DNA from: Linanthus parryae
Lineage: Eukaryota > Streptophyta > Magnoliopsida > Ericales > Polemoniaceae
Direction of reading: 5' to 3'
DNA: 64,000 nt
Assembly (NCBI GenBank): GCA_023055425.1
Contig: JALGPY010000003.1
Span: 22,503,001 to 22,567,000, forward strand
Shown: positions 44,640 through 54,889 of the stretch, piece after piece
Layout of the letters: the number at the start of each line of letters is the position of its first letter
Numbering within the stretch: the first letter of the stretch is position 1
Position numbers and translations under genes: made by a program
The notes under the pieces: generated by a model
Database searches by the model: none
Told to the model about the DNA's origin: nothing
The model's input: the letters and a program-made list of their open reading frames with translations, nothing else

Positions 44640-44870
44640 TGCAATACGAAGAAGTAATTGTTGAGACTGACACCATTGATGTTGTGTGGCTTAGGCAAAG
44701 GGAGAAGATTGAGAGAGGAAAGTAGGCGATGGAAGTGAAGTGACGGTCTCGGAAATACTAATCTTTCTGAAAAGTTGTATTGAGAAAGTAAAGATGTTCA
44801 AAGAGGCACGCGTGGAGCATGTGAGACACACCGATAATAAGATGGCACACTTCTTTGAAAATTGAGCTCT
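44640..44870 (+). pseudogene. Further RNase H-like fragment
   Basis: VETDTIDVVWLRQREKI near 44665 resembles the second-Asp block of plant RNase H-like domains, and ARVEHVRHTDNKMAHFF near 44805 resembles their V.R..N..AH end. The middle is missing and frames are broken. Confidence 0.4.
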
Positions 44871-45080
44871 CCAATAATATCATAATGAGTTCATTTTCAC
44901 CCAGAAGCCGAATTGAGCTATGAATGACATAGAGTAGACTATGTTCGGCCAAGCAGCCCATTGATAAAATATTCAATTTATCTAGAAAAAACTACTGTTG
45001 ACATAATTGTATTGGATGAAAAAACAAATCTTTCTAATAATATAGATAAAATAAAGAATAGTGATTCGAGTTAAATGATA

Positions 45081-45309
45081 CACCCTCCGTCCCATCAGAT
45101 TGGTGAATAAGTTAATCGGGCATTATTTGGGCATTTGGTTAGTAAAAGAAAACAAAAATTTGATAATGTTTGCATGGTCTTGTAGAGTAAACTAGCCTCT
45201 ACAAGACTATTCAAAAATTATCCAATTCTTGCTTTGTTTGCCTAACCAAATCGCTATGACCAAATAATACCCGATTAACTTATTCACCAACCTGGTGAGA
45301 TGGAGGGAG
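45081..45309. mobile_element. Stowaway-type MITE (229 bp)
   Basis: It begins CACCCTCCGTCCCATC and ends GATGGAGGGAG, flanked by TA at 45079-45080 and 45310-45311. The arms continue as TGGTGAATAAGTTAATCGGG and CCGATTAACTTATTCACCA. CTCCCTCCGTCCC ends and a TA target are characteristic of Stowaway (Tc1/mariner) elements. No transposase. Confidence 0.93.
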
Positions 45310-45344
45310 TACGTGATTTTTTTAGACTTTACTTTTGGTCGTCT

Positions 45345-45420
45345 ATTGGGTTCGAACTCAGGACCATGACCTCAAACAAAGTCTTTTAAACGCTATAACA
45401 CTTGAGTTAGCACCCATTTG
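45345..45420 (-). repeat. tRNA-derived SINE-like element head
   Basis: On the minus strand GGTGCTAACTCAAGTG resembles an A box and GAGTTCGAACCCAATAG a B box about 50 bases away. A SINE head or tRNA relic. Confidence 0.45.
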
Positions 45421-45789
45421 CAAACTACAAGTAACTTTTAATTAGTGATCTCATACACTTGTTTTGTTTTGTTTTTTTTTTCTTATGGGCAAGCACTGAA
45501 TCAAAAGTCTTACCACTCTGATTATTCTCTTTCCCTTCAATTTATCTTTTTTCCGCTAATAAATGCGTCATTTTGACCCAGTAATTTGAATAATAAAATC
45601 ATACTACATTTTTTTAATAATCTTTTCATAGTATTGCAAATAAATGTTTGTGTATAACAAGTGAAAAACTATCACAAAGTTAAAATAATAGGAAATAGAA
45701 GAATCATATTTGTATTAAGTGGGTATTTACCCATTTAATATCTTGACCCAATACGTCTACAGCCCAAATGAGGTGTCTTCATAACAAAA
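45421..45789. other. AT-rich spacer
   Basis: Poly-T at 45465-45482. No gene recognised. Confidence 0.4.
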
Positions 45790-45979
45790 ATCTTGGAAAA
45801 GTTGGAGGCCCTGTTTTACAAATAAATGAGCTCCATTATTGAGCCTTTGAGTGTAGTCAGCTTCAAGGACAGCTTCTCGAGACTGCTCTATCCATTAGTG
45901 CAGGACACGACTCCACAATGGTTCCTACTTCCTGAGAGTTGACCACTTTCCAAGTGAGAGGTGTTTTCCTCTTCTCTCA
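45790..45979 (+). promoter_or_regulatory. Promoter-like duplicate P4 (partial)
   Basis: It matches 37065-37190 of P3: GAAGGAGAGCTTATCCATTA-like phrase, CACATGACT/CACGACTCCAC, GTTGACCACTTTCCAAG and TTTTCCTCTTC. Similarity ends at 45979, exactly where the Helitron end begins. Confidence 0.55.
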
Positions 45980-46012
45980 CTAGGTTCCACCCCGCGCGCG
46001 TTGCGCGCGGTG
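45980..46012 (-). mobile_element. Helitron 3' terminus
   Basis: On the minus strand a strong hairpin CCGCGCGCAACGCGCGCGG is followed by GGTGGAACCTAG, ending at 45980 before a T. This is the 3' end structure of a Helitron (hairpin, short spacer, CTAG, T). The break of P3/P4 similarity at this point supports it. The 5' end (TC) was not located, so the element may extend past the window. Confidence 0.65.
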
Positions 46013-46600
46013 TGGCCTTGGCATGTCTGCTTGTCCGATGGGCGGAGATATACATTTGCTAATTCAGGATTCTTACGTACCGTGTTTGGGTGCATCACAT
46101 TTGTATTACATTGTATAATCACGAGTTTAAAATAACAGGACAGTATGCATAGAGTATCTCAGCATCATAGTGAGGTAGTGCAGGAGTAGTAGACGTGCGT
46201 GTCATTGATGGCAACTTAAATTGGCTGCATAGATATTGGTTGCACCTGCCTTTGAATTAGGTGTTGTCTTTTTGGCAACATATATTGAGTAATATGTTTT
46301 ACAATGATATAGTTTGGCAATCTTCGTTATTATCGGGCTATAACTACATAATATATGGGTTGTGCAGTCAAACTTGGGAAACTTCTAGCCGCTGATATAA
46401 TGCAGTGCATTCAGATATTCAATGTTTGTGAGATAGGTATCGGGAATTTTCTTTGTGTTTTTAATTGATATTTACATTTATCTTATTTTGCTCTTTAATG
46501 AGCATCATGAGCTCTTTAGCCTAACAAAATCATACTCATAACATGTTACCTTCCAATGTCAATGCTTGTTATCTTGTCCAACCACCCAACATCTATGTCC
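46013..46600. other. Putative Helitron interior, nothing coding
   Basis: No open frame of note and no Rep/helicase motif seen on either strand. Confidence 0.4.
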
Positions 46601-47050
46601 TTCTGGTTTGGGTTTCATAATTTACATGCATTGGTTGATGTAAATTGAAGATTTATTTAGTAGATTGAGTTGGGCTTGCAGTATCTTGTGCTTGATTCAC
46701 CTGTCTTGCAGCTTGCATTTATTGGAGATGTGTTTGTGTAAATGTGCATGTCAATCAGTTCAATGAGAGGACATGAACGGATGCTATGTATTAACAGTTC
46801 ATGCACAATCTATTCTATTGTCAACGCCTATTACCTTCCCCAATGAGTCACCATCTTTCTCCTTCTGCTTTAGGTTTCATCATTTAGATGGATTGCTTGA
46901 TGTGCATTGAAGATCTCTTAAGTAGATTGAGTAGGGTTTGCAGTGTTTGGTGGTTGATTGACCTGTCCTTCAGATTACATTTACTGAAGATGTGTCTGTC
47001 TAAGTAATCATGTCCATCAGTTTAATTAAAGGTCATGAAAACTTGCTATG
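46600..47050 (+). repeat. Two tandem ~255-bp repeats upstream of the small gene
   Basis: GGTTTCATAATTTACATGCA..., TTTAGTAGATTGAGTTGGGC, ATTGGAGATGTGTTTGTGTA recur from about 46870 (GGTTTCATCATTTAGATGGA..., TAAGTAGATTGAGTAGGG). A third, partial copy follows the Tat element at 63590-63730. Confidence 0.7.
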
Positions 47051-47078
47051 GTCTTTTGACGTCCTTACTTACTTCTAG

Positions 47079-47086
47079 TATAAAAG
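47079..47086 (+). promoter_or_regulatory. TATA box of the 47126 gene
   Basis: TATAAAAG lies 40 bases before the ATG, so the 5' UTR would be about 15 bases long. Confidence 0.5.
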
Positions 47087-47125
47087 CGTAAGCAGTTGGC
47101 CTAAGTTACAACATACTCTAATTCA

Positions 47126-47566
47126 ATGGACTCTGGTAAGGAAAATACCGATGACAAAGAGAAAAAGACTACTAAGGTGAAGAGCAAGGAGCAGAAGAGG
47201 AAAAGTAAAAAATATCAGAGTGAGGAAGAATTCACGACCGACGAATCTGAGTGGGAGAGTTGGGCTGAACACGGTTACGTGGTCGGGAAGGGCTCGGAGA
47301 CTACGGTGTACTCAGATGCGGAGGAAGAGGATGACTTCTGGGGAAGTGATACGGCTTCCTCGTATCAGCTGAAGCTAAAGCATTCTGTATCTCGTTCTTC
47401 CAGTTCAGGTGCAAAGAAGAAGGAAAAAGTCATAGCTGGAGGTAGCGAAGACTTGCAAATGAAGAAATCAATTCTTCCGCTGGATGCGACACCAGATAAG
47501 AGCAGCAAGAGGAAGAATACTGGAGAAGATGTTCAAGATTCATGCAAGAAGAAACCAAGATTATAG
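47126..47566 (+). CDS. Hypothetical 146-aa charged, probably nuclear protein
   Basis: A single open exon from ATG to TAG. The N-terminus is lysine/acid rich (KEKKTTKVKSKEQKRKSKK); the middle is acidic (EEEFTTDESEWESWAEHGY, VYSDAEEEDDFWGSD); the C-terminus ends KKKPRL, a monopartite nuclear-signal-like sequence. Predicted to be largely disordered. I do not recognise the family. A TATA box lies upstream, a poly-T/TG run at 47578-47610 follows, and a Tat retrotransposon is inserted 212 bases after the stop, in the likely 3' region. It lies in the sequence bounded on the left by a Helitron end and may be cargo. Upstream repeats recur before the gene start at 63940. Confidence 0.6.
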   Translation: MDSGKENTDDKEKKTTKVKSKEQKRKSKKYQSEEEFTTDESEWESWAEHGYVVGKGSETTVYSDAEEEDDFWGSDTASSYQLKLKHSVSRSSSSGAKKKEKVIAGGSEDLQMKKSILPLDATPDKSSKRKNTGEDVQDSCKKKPRL

Positions 47567-47577
47567 AGTGTCTAGGG

Positions 47578-47579
47578 TT

Positions 47580-47612
<33 letters not shown>
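47578..47612 (+). repeat. Poly-T and TG run after the small gene
   Basis: About 23 T followed by (TG)n immediately downstream of the stop codon. Confidence 0.9.
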
Positions 47613-47777
47613 CTATGTTATGGTGGATCGTAGTTTCATGTTACGTCTTATGAATATTAATGTTGAGTTTGGTCATGCTTAATTTGTGGTGGGGTTATGG
47701 ATTGATGTCATCTTCGTCTATATTTCATGTATCAATGCAGAGTTTGCTTTCTTTACAATTTAGTAATCGTTTAGAAT

Positions 47778-48403
47778 TGTGCACAAGAGATTCCGGCAGG
47801 GAGACCTCCGTGTACACCGTACGTAGTGGATCAGGGATCGCACAGGAAGAATAGGGGTGTGTGTAGGGAGAGAGCAAGTCAGTAGCAATGTCTGAGAGAG
47901 AGACAGAGGTTTGGCAGAGCTTCCGCGTATGGCAGTGTTGTTCTCCTTTGTATGGAAAGGTTAACGATGTATATATACTGGAGAACGTGACCGTTGTAGT
48001 GTGGTTAATGCGCCCATTAATGGCGGCTTAATTAGCTTAACCATAACGGCACGTTCGTCCGAGTATATAGGAACCGTTAGAGCACGTGGTGCGCAAGTAC
48101 CGGAACCGTTACGAGGTTGACCGGGTTTGACCGGATTGACCGGGTCTAGGGAGCTCGTGCCATAAATCTCTCAAAACAGTTACTAAAGGTCGCGCGCGGG
48201 CTTGGCTCGCACGCGACAGGGCTTACTCTAGCCTCCAAACCACAAATCCCTACAAGTCCCGTGCAGTGGTATGCGAGGGCTCTGTCTCGCAGCCCCCACA
48301 TGGATCAGCTCGGCTGGTGATCCTGTGTGTGTGGAGCACAATATGGTGTGCTGGATGCTTGCCACGTGGCCTAGATCTGCCATGTCATAAAGCAGTATCT
48401 ACA
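47778..48403 (-). mobile_element. Tat element 3' LTR
   Basis: On the minus strand TGTAGATACTGC...TTGTGCACA, 626 bp. TATA-like sequences CTATATAC and GTATATATAC occur on the minus strand near 48075 and 47967. It shares full length with the 5' LTR. Confidence 0.97.
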
Positions 48404-48419
48404 TTAGCCCCCTTTCTGC
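48404..48419 (-). other. Tat polypurine tract
   Basis: Minus strand CAGAAAGGGGGCTAA abuts the 3' LTR, the expected plus-strand primer position. Confidence 0.85.
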
Positions 48420-48665
48420 GCGTGAAGGCTCGTAGCTGTATAGGCTTCCATGCGCGGAAACCAACATGCGCGTCGTCGTTACGCACCAATTCAAATACGG
48501 GTAGATTCAGCCCCCGTGCGTGTAATTATGACCCAAAACCCCTAGAGTCGTGCCATCTGACCTTTAGGGTTTTAGGCGTGACGTCAGCCCGTCCTGTGAT
48601 TGCGCGACACGACGGTGACGGTTGCGATTCGACTACTGAAGGGACGCAACCCTTCATTCTTTTGG

Positions 48666-48672
48666 ATAAATA
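48666..48672 (+). promoter_or_regulatory. TATA box for the antisense gene
   Basis: GGATAAATACC at 48664-48674 lies about 50 bases before the ATG at 48720, on the plus strand inside the Tat element, 260 bases from the 3' LTR. Position and sequence fit a plant TATA box; no experimental support. Confidence 0.5.
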
Positions 48673-48719
48673 CCTTGTATCCCATCATTGCAAAGCATTG
48701 CTTCTTTCTCTTAAAGTGA

Positions 48720-51700
48720 ATGGTACCCGGAGATCTTCGAGAGCAGATCCAGATCATCAACCATCAGTTCAGAACTGCAAATCGTATTCTTCAACTGTGC
48801 ATATCCAAGCAGGCTTCAAGGAAACAAGGTTGGCCTCGTTTACTTTTTGATTTTAAAATACCGGCGTTTGCCTTGAACTGCGTTGAATCTGTAAACCCAT
48901 GAAATCTGTGAAGAGGTTTTGATCTTTAAACCTGCTTCGTTTTTAATCTTTCGACAATATTGGGTCTTGCAAATCCCCAATTTCTGAAATCGGCACCGGA
49001 ACTGTCTGCTTTCCTTTGCATAAGTCTCGAATTCAAAATTCAAACTGACTGGTGTGGTATTTCTCCCCCCCCTTTTTTTTTTGCCCTTTCGCAGGAATGG
49101 CCAAAACAAGGATAACCAGACCCGTCAAGGAAGATGAAGAGATGCCGGAGCTTCCGCAGGCTCTGTGGCGAAAAGCCCCCTTTCTGGGTGGGAAAGATTT
49201 TTACCACGCGAGGGTGAAGGCGAAGAGGATGCCTGATCCTGTTCCCGTTGAGCAGTTGTTAACGCTGACTCGCCCAGTTAACTCAGCCTTGCTCGAGTTA
49301 GTTGGCTCCGAGAATGTGGTTCGATTGGGAATCGAGAATGGGCACTTCCCATACACTGCAATTTCTACTCAGGCGTTTGTCCAGAAGTTGGACTATATGG
49401 ACGAGTGGACTGACCACGTGTTGGGTAATTACGCCGAAACTCTCGATAAAGCCGGCGTTTTCTTCGCTGTCCGTGCTATGAAGGGTGCTGCCGTGAAGCT
49501 GGATCAGTCCATGCTTCTAGACCTTCTGTCCCGCTATTCGCCTGCGACTCACACGTTTCACTTTGCTGAGTTCGAGGCTGCCCCCACGCTCGAGGACGTT
49601 CAAATGCTGTATGAGCTTTCCCCCATGGGCGAGGTGGACCCCTTGAGTCACTTAAGAACACCTGCGGAATTGGCCTTGTACGCGCAGATGGAGGAGTGCC
49701 TAGCAGAGGTAAAGAAAATCTCCACTCGGTGGACCAGTACGGAACCTCTTCCGAACTGGCAGCTTGTCGATACGTCTGCGAAGAATACCTGGAACAAGTG
49801 GTTGCAGTACTTCTTCCGAGACTATGCGAGCAGCAGCATTACTAAGAAGCTTTTGAGCGGAAACCCGAAGGCCGAGAATTATGTAGAGGGCAAGGGTTAT
49901 CATCTGACCCTTTGCGCCTTTCTTTGTGCTTGGCTGTCGAGATATCTGATTGATGGTCACCCCCATGACGGGGTCTTCTACCATGTGCTGCCGCTTGCGG
50001 TGAGGCTCGCTCTTGGCCAGAGAGTCGCGCTCGGACCCTTGGTCTTGGGTACGTTGTATTATAGGCTGGACCAGCTGGTTCTGGCGATGAGGGAATCGCG
50101 CGGCCGTCTCGATGTTCTGACCTTTGTCAATATCAGCTTTTTGACAATGTGGGTTTTTGAGCGCTGGCCGTCTTATGCTCCAACTCCCCTCCCACTTGAG
50201 AAGTGGTGTCCCCCAGGCGAGACGGAGGCGTTCAACAGCGGGAGAGCTGCGAGATGGTTTGGGGCAAGCAATACCAAGTGTACTTGGAGCTTGATATGCG
50301 ACAAACGAAGGGAGTTCACTGCCAGGCCCTACGCCACACGTGTCGAGAATGTGCGGTGGTTTCCAAAGCTATACCCTTCCAAAGGTATGGTCTTGTCAGA
50401 AGACCTTCTCTTTGAAAAGGGGCCGCATTTCCACGAGCGGTATCGTGAGTTCTTTTGCTGGTGTCTGCGAGGTTCTCTTCCTGCACTTGCAGAGCACATT
50501 CGTGAGCTCGCGCCACGATATGAAAGGCTTACAGTGGATGTTGACCCCACTCGGGTCTCTCCTCAGTTTGGTTTCGATGCGGTGGCCCCATCAATCTGGC
50601 CCCAGTCTATCGTCAGAGGGTGCTACAAGCGCTTGCTGACAAAGGAGTGCAAGACGGTCCTCATGAGCAATCTTCCCTTCGAGCAGCCTGCGGGAACTCG
50701 CAAGGGTGGTTGTTCCCAGAACTGGATCGCATACTGGATTGCCCAGCAGACGAGGATGGAGACGGAGGCGGCGGCGCAGCCAGGAAGGGCCCCCTTGATC
50801 AAGAGAAACTCTTTTCCGTTTCGCCCCAATTGCAGTTTGAGCGAGTCTGAGTACGGTTGCTACTCGTTGTTGGACCGCGAGAATCATTTGTGCCCCGATT
50901 TCATTCTGAAGGAGCAGGTCGATGCAATCAAGAAAGGTGACACGCAGGTCATCAGATATAGCAAGGCGTTTGCTGAGGTAAGCAGTCTCCTTGTGTGCTT
51001 TAAGCTTTTTGATTTGCTTGCATTGATGTTTTTCGTCCTGTATTGCCCAGTGCCATGTGCGGAGGTTCGCAGCTGGTGACCGCTCCAAATCGCTGGTGGA
51101 TACCATTGTTGCCACTAGAAGGAGGGGGGAGTCGTACCGGCTAGCATGGAGGATGGATGCCGAGGTCGAAACAAAAGTTCGCGGAGTCATGAACACTTTT
51201 GCTGACTCGCTGATAGACAACCCTCCGGCTCCGTCTCCTCCTAGAGATGATCCGTCCCCTCCAGCGACTGTGGCGCCGAGAGCGAAGAGGCCTAGGCAAA
51301 AGGGGATTACGATTTCTTCCCCTAGGAGCGCTCCAGCTTCGCCCCCAGTGAGGTCCCTTTCTGTCAAGGACAAAGGTAAGGGTCGTATGCCCGGCAAGGT
51401 GCGAAAAGATCTCGCAGTTGAAACCTTCGTTCCATTCAATCAAGAGGAAGAGGGAGAGAGGCAGGAGCCCCAAGCAAGTAATGAAGAAGAAGAAGGAACA
51501 GTTGTGATGCGCGAGGAAGAGTCAGGAGGTACTTCCGTCGCCTTTCCTTGTCCTTTATCACGACTTTTGTGCAGTTCTTTTCTTTGAACCAATTTTGTGT
51601 TCGCAGATGATGATGATGAAGCTGTTGGTGGCCTCGTGGCCAAGAGGCAAAAGAGAAATGCCCATTCTGGCATTTCAGATGATCCTGTAAGCGAGGATGT

Positions 51701-53378
51701 TCTTGCTGAATCCCGGAGGACAGCCGCGGAGGCTGCTGCGAGAAGAAGGCAGCGAGAGGAAGAGGAGCTCGAGCTTGTGAAACAGCGGAGCCTCGAGGAG
51801 CTGCATGTTGACGACTTGGTGCGTTCAACTGGCGAGGAAGACGAGCTTCCCGAAGAAGTGGCTCCTCATGTGGAGGAGGAAGATGAGGTTCCCGAAGAGG
51901 ACGCAGCAGAGCTAGAGCAAGTCCAAGCGGACTTCGCAGAGATCGCAGGTGGCGATAAAGGTGAGATCTTCAATCTCGCAGTTACTTATAGAGATGTAAT
52001 TGTGGGTGCGTTAAAGCACGGTGTGTCAAAGCCTGACATTCGCCGTTGGTTGGTAAGCAAATGCGGAGAACCCTCAGGTAATTGTTTTGAGTAATACGCG
52101 CATACTAGGCTGTAGCCACTTGAGGCAAAATCATGACTGGTTTACTCGCGTCCCAGGTCATGCTTCTCTTAAAGATTTGCTTAGTGAGGATACACTGACA
52201 GGGCACGGTTCCACGTCCCTAGTGTACGATGAGGATACCCCAATCCCACCTTCGCGTGGAGGTGCTCATTCTTAGCTTTAGTAAAGATAGTGAAATAACT
52301 TATAACACAAGTTACCTCATATTGTCGCATTTGGTATCGCAGGTCATGCTGAGGAACCTGGGCTGGAGCAGAGAAGTCAGCCTTCTGCTTCCCATGTTCC
52401 AATCTCGAGCTCCCATGCTGAGAAGCCCGTCGCGGACGCTGGACATGTAAGTGAGCGTCTCGAGGATGTCATCGAGCTTTCCGATGATGTCGAAGCTGAT
52501 GCTGTGCGGATGGACGAAGGTGTCCGTACTGGTGGTGAGGAGGAAAGGACAAGCGATGCTGCCATTTTCGCATCTGGGAATGTCCATCCAGCAACCTCGG
52601 TTGTGCCTCCGGCGGTGACTGAGCCAGGAGCACCTATTCCTGCGTGGAGCATTTGGGGCTCGCAGGTTGGGAATGTAATCGCAGCTGGTGCAGCTTACAC
52701 TCTTCCTCCTAACTATGAGAGTTTGGAGCTCGCAGCTGATAGGAGAGCCATGGAGCGAGGGCAATCTTCGAACAACCCGGTGGCTCGCATTCCCTCTATT
52801 CATGAGATTCTGGAAGGGACCGGTAAGCAGAGATTTTACCATTCGTACGTCGCATTATTTGCTTGCGAGTTTTGACGTCATGACTTGTTTTTGACGTCTC
52901 AGGTTTGAAGCAAACCGATGTAGACTGGATGGTTCGAATGCGCCTCAGATACCCCAGATCGTTTGTGAGGTGTCTGGAGATCAGTCCTTTTGACAGGAGG
53001 CTATTCCTTACTGAAGCCATCTGGATACTAGAGCAGCTGTGTGCGGCTACACCTGCGACCATTTCGGCCCAGAGTGCTGAATTGCTGTGTGGCATGTGCC
53101 AAAATCTCGTGCTCAAAGTCCAAGGCAGACTTGGCTTTAAATTTCTCAAGGACAGAGTTACACTGATTCGCGCAGCTGTAACTTTGAGTCTCGGACACCA
53201 AAATCTCGCAGCTGAGATGCAGAAGGTGGAGCAGCAAAAGCAAAAGGTTGATGAAGCTGTAAAGCTGTATCAGGAGATGAGTGCCAAGTGCGAGCAACTG
53301 AAGCAAGAAGTGAAGCAAGTGGAGAAGCTGAGCGAGCAGTTCGCACCCCAAGACTCCTTGATCAAGAATTTGTTTTGA
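48720..53378 (+). CDS. Antisense spliced gene of the Tat element: plant mobile domain protein, ~1,333 aa
   Basis: Exons inferred from GT..AG borders with frame kept: 48720-48828, 49095-50977, 51051-51528, 51607-52077, 52157-52261, 52343-52822, 52903-53378. The sum is 4,002 bases, 1,334 codons with stop. If the first exon is not used, the ATG at 49097 gives 1,296 aa. Exon 2 holds an aminotransferase-like plant mobile domain (HTFHFAEFEAAPTLEDVQML, LCAFLCAWLSRYL, FLTMWVFERW). Exons 3-5 are proline/acid rich with basic RAKRPRQKG; the last exon ends in a coiled coil (EMQKVEQQKQKVDEAVKLY onward). The function in transposition is unknown; plant mobile domain genes occur both as host genes (MAIN/MAIL) and in transposons. 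It converges on pol. Uncertain: exon 1 and exact splice sites. Confidence 0.8.
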
Positions 53379-54889
53379 CTTTTCGAATTTTGAAAAGAAA
53401 ACAGGAAAATGGCTGAGACATTAATGTAATATTTTGAAACATTAATGTGATATTGCTAGGGTTTCTCCCCCTTCTTTTTTAACAACAAACAATGAGTTTG
53501 CCCGTTTTGCCCCTTTCGGGATTTGATTGGACATTTCTGTGCATATCCAATTATGACATCAGCAATTGATTCTTTGCTTGATTTTCGCGCTAATTTCTCG
53601 GCAGATAAGCACGCTTCCGTTGGGAAGTCCATCCGAATCATGACTATCCGTCATTTATTAGGATACGCAACCGAATCGTCGTAGCCTTTAGTAGGGTAAT
53701 TGATTGTTACCCGCTTTTCAAGGCGTAAGTGATTGAACTTACCCTCTTTTTGAATTTGCTGACTCATCTTAAGCAACCGAAGAGTCTCTACAGGGCCTAT
53801 ATAAACCCCGTCTTTGCCATTTGGGTTCTTCATCCCAAACATGTGCTTTGCCGTGAGTCCTTACGACTGCTGGCTTCAACGCTCGTTTTCCGTTGATTCG
53901 TGGCAACTTCAAGCTTTGAATCCTGAGTTTGCGCTTTGTGCCATAGAAATAGTTTCCAAGATCCACTTTATGAGGCTTATTGCTGTTTATAACCGTCATA
54001 AAGAGGATGCAGATAATACCTCATGTGTGTTCGAAGAGATTTCTTCGTGTATTATGTGTGCAGGTCATGTTTCCGGCCGCCTCGTGGCGAGGTGCAGCGC
54101 CGTAGTGACCGTGCTACCGTCTCGTAATGAACGGCGTGATTCTTCTTCAGCAGTAATGAAGAAGAATCCATTGCCCTCACATTTGTGAGGTCGGGGTGCC
54201 CGTCAATGCCCTTGTCCAACATGACAAGGAATCCATCACCAGAGGAATGACTGCTTCGCCTGTTGTGCGAAGTATCATTTGTCGGCACAGGAAGCTCCTC
54301 CGGCGTCTATCTTGGTCAGACAGAGGCTTTTGTCATTCCTTGGGGTCTTGGACGCATCGTATCCCTGGCCTTGCTGCTAGGGATGTGGCGAATGACGAGT
54401 TGATCTCTTCGCGGCAGCATCCCTTTTGCTATAGATCTTTGGCCGCGGATCTGCGTACTGTGCTGCCGGTGTCAGGACCGGTGGATTCTCTCTTTTCTTA
54501 GTCGAGAGTTCCCTTGGCGCATTTCTGGCTTATCAGCCATTTTTCGAATGTATTGTTAGCCATGTTGGCTGTGTAGTTAGATGCGAGCTTTTCGCTTGTA
54601 AGCTGCTATCTAGATAGATAAATTGTAAGTCATTTGACTCATAATGATAAATAGTATTTGTATCATCTGTTCTTTGCAACAAAATACAATTTCGCATGTG
54701 TTTCGGCTTGTTTTGCCTTGCATAATGACATGTGATGATTTCACATATGCGATGTCAATTTACAGATATTTTGCTAGATCATTCGAGATCGTAATTTCGC
54801 AGTTGTGCCATCTTGACGGATGGGCTTGTAATTGGTCGTTGTAAATCGTATGAGATCACGTTCACAACGTTGTTATGTTTCAGATAATT
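53379..54889. other. Region between antisense gene and repeat array
   Basis: No conserved frame on either strand. A TATA-like CTATATAAACC occurs at 53797-53807, and TGCAGGTCATGTTTCC at 54059 repeats the acceptor context (CAG|GTCATG) of antisense exons 5 and 6, so an exon relic is possible. It may be shared 3' UTR of the two convergent units. Confidence 0.4.

Noticed and set aside
48266..48850. 194-codon plus-strand frame across the 3' LTR border
   Set aside because: It runs from LTR into the antisense leader; the spliced exon at 48720-48828 uses a different frame that joins the main exon.
50591..51439. 282-codon minus-strand frame opposite the antisense gene
   Set aside because: It crosses an inferred intron of the plus-strand gene, has no motif, and the opposite strand has a clear conserved domain; a shadow frame.
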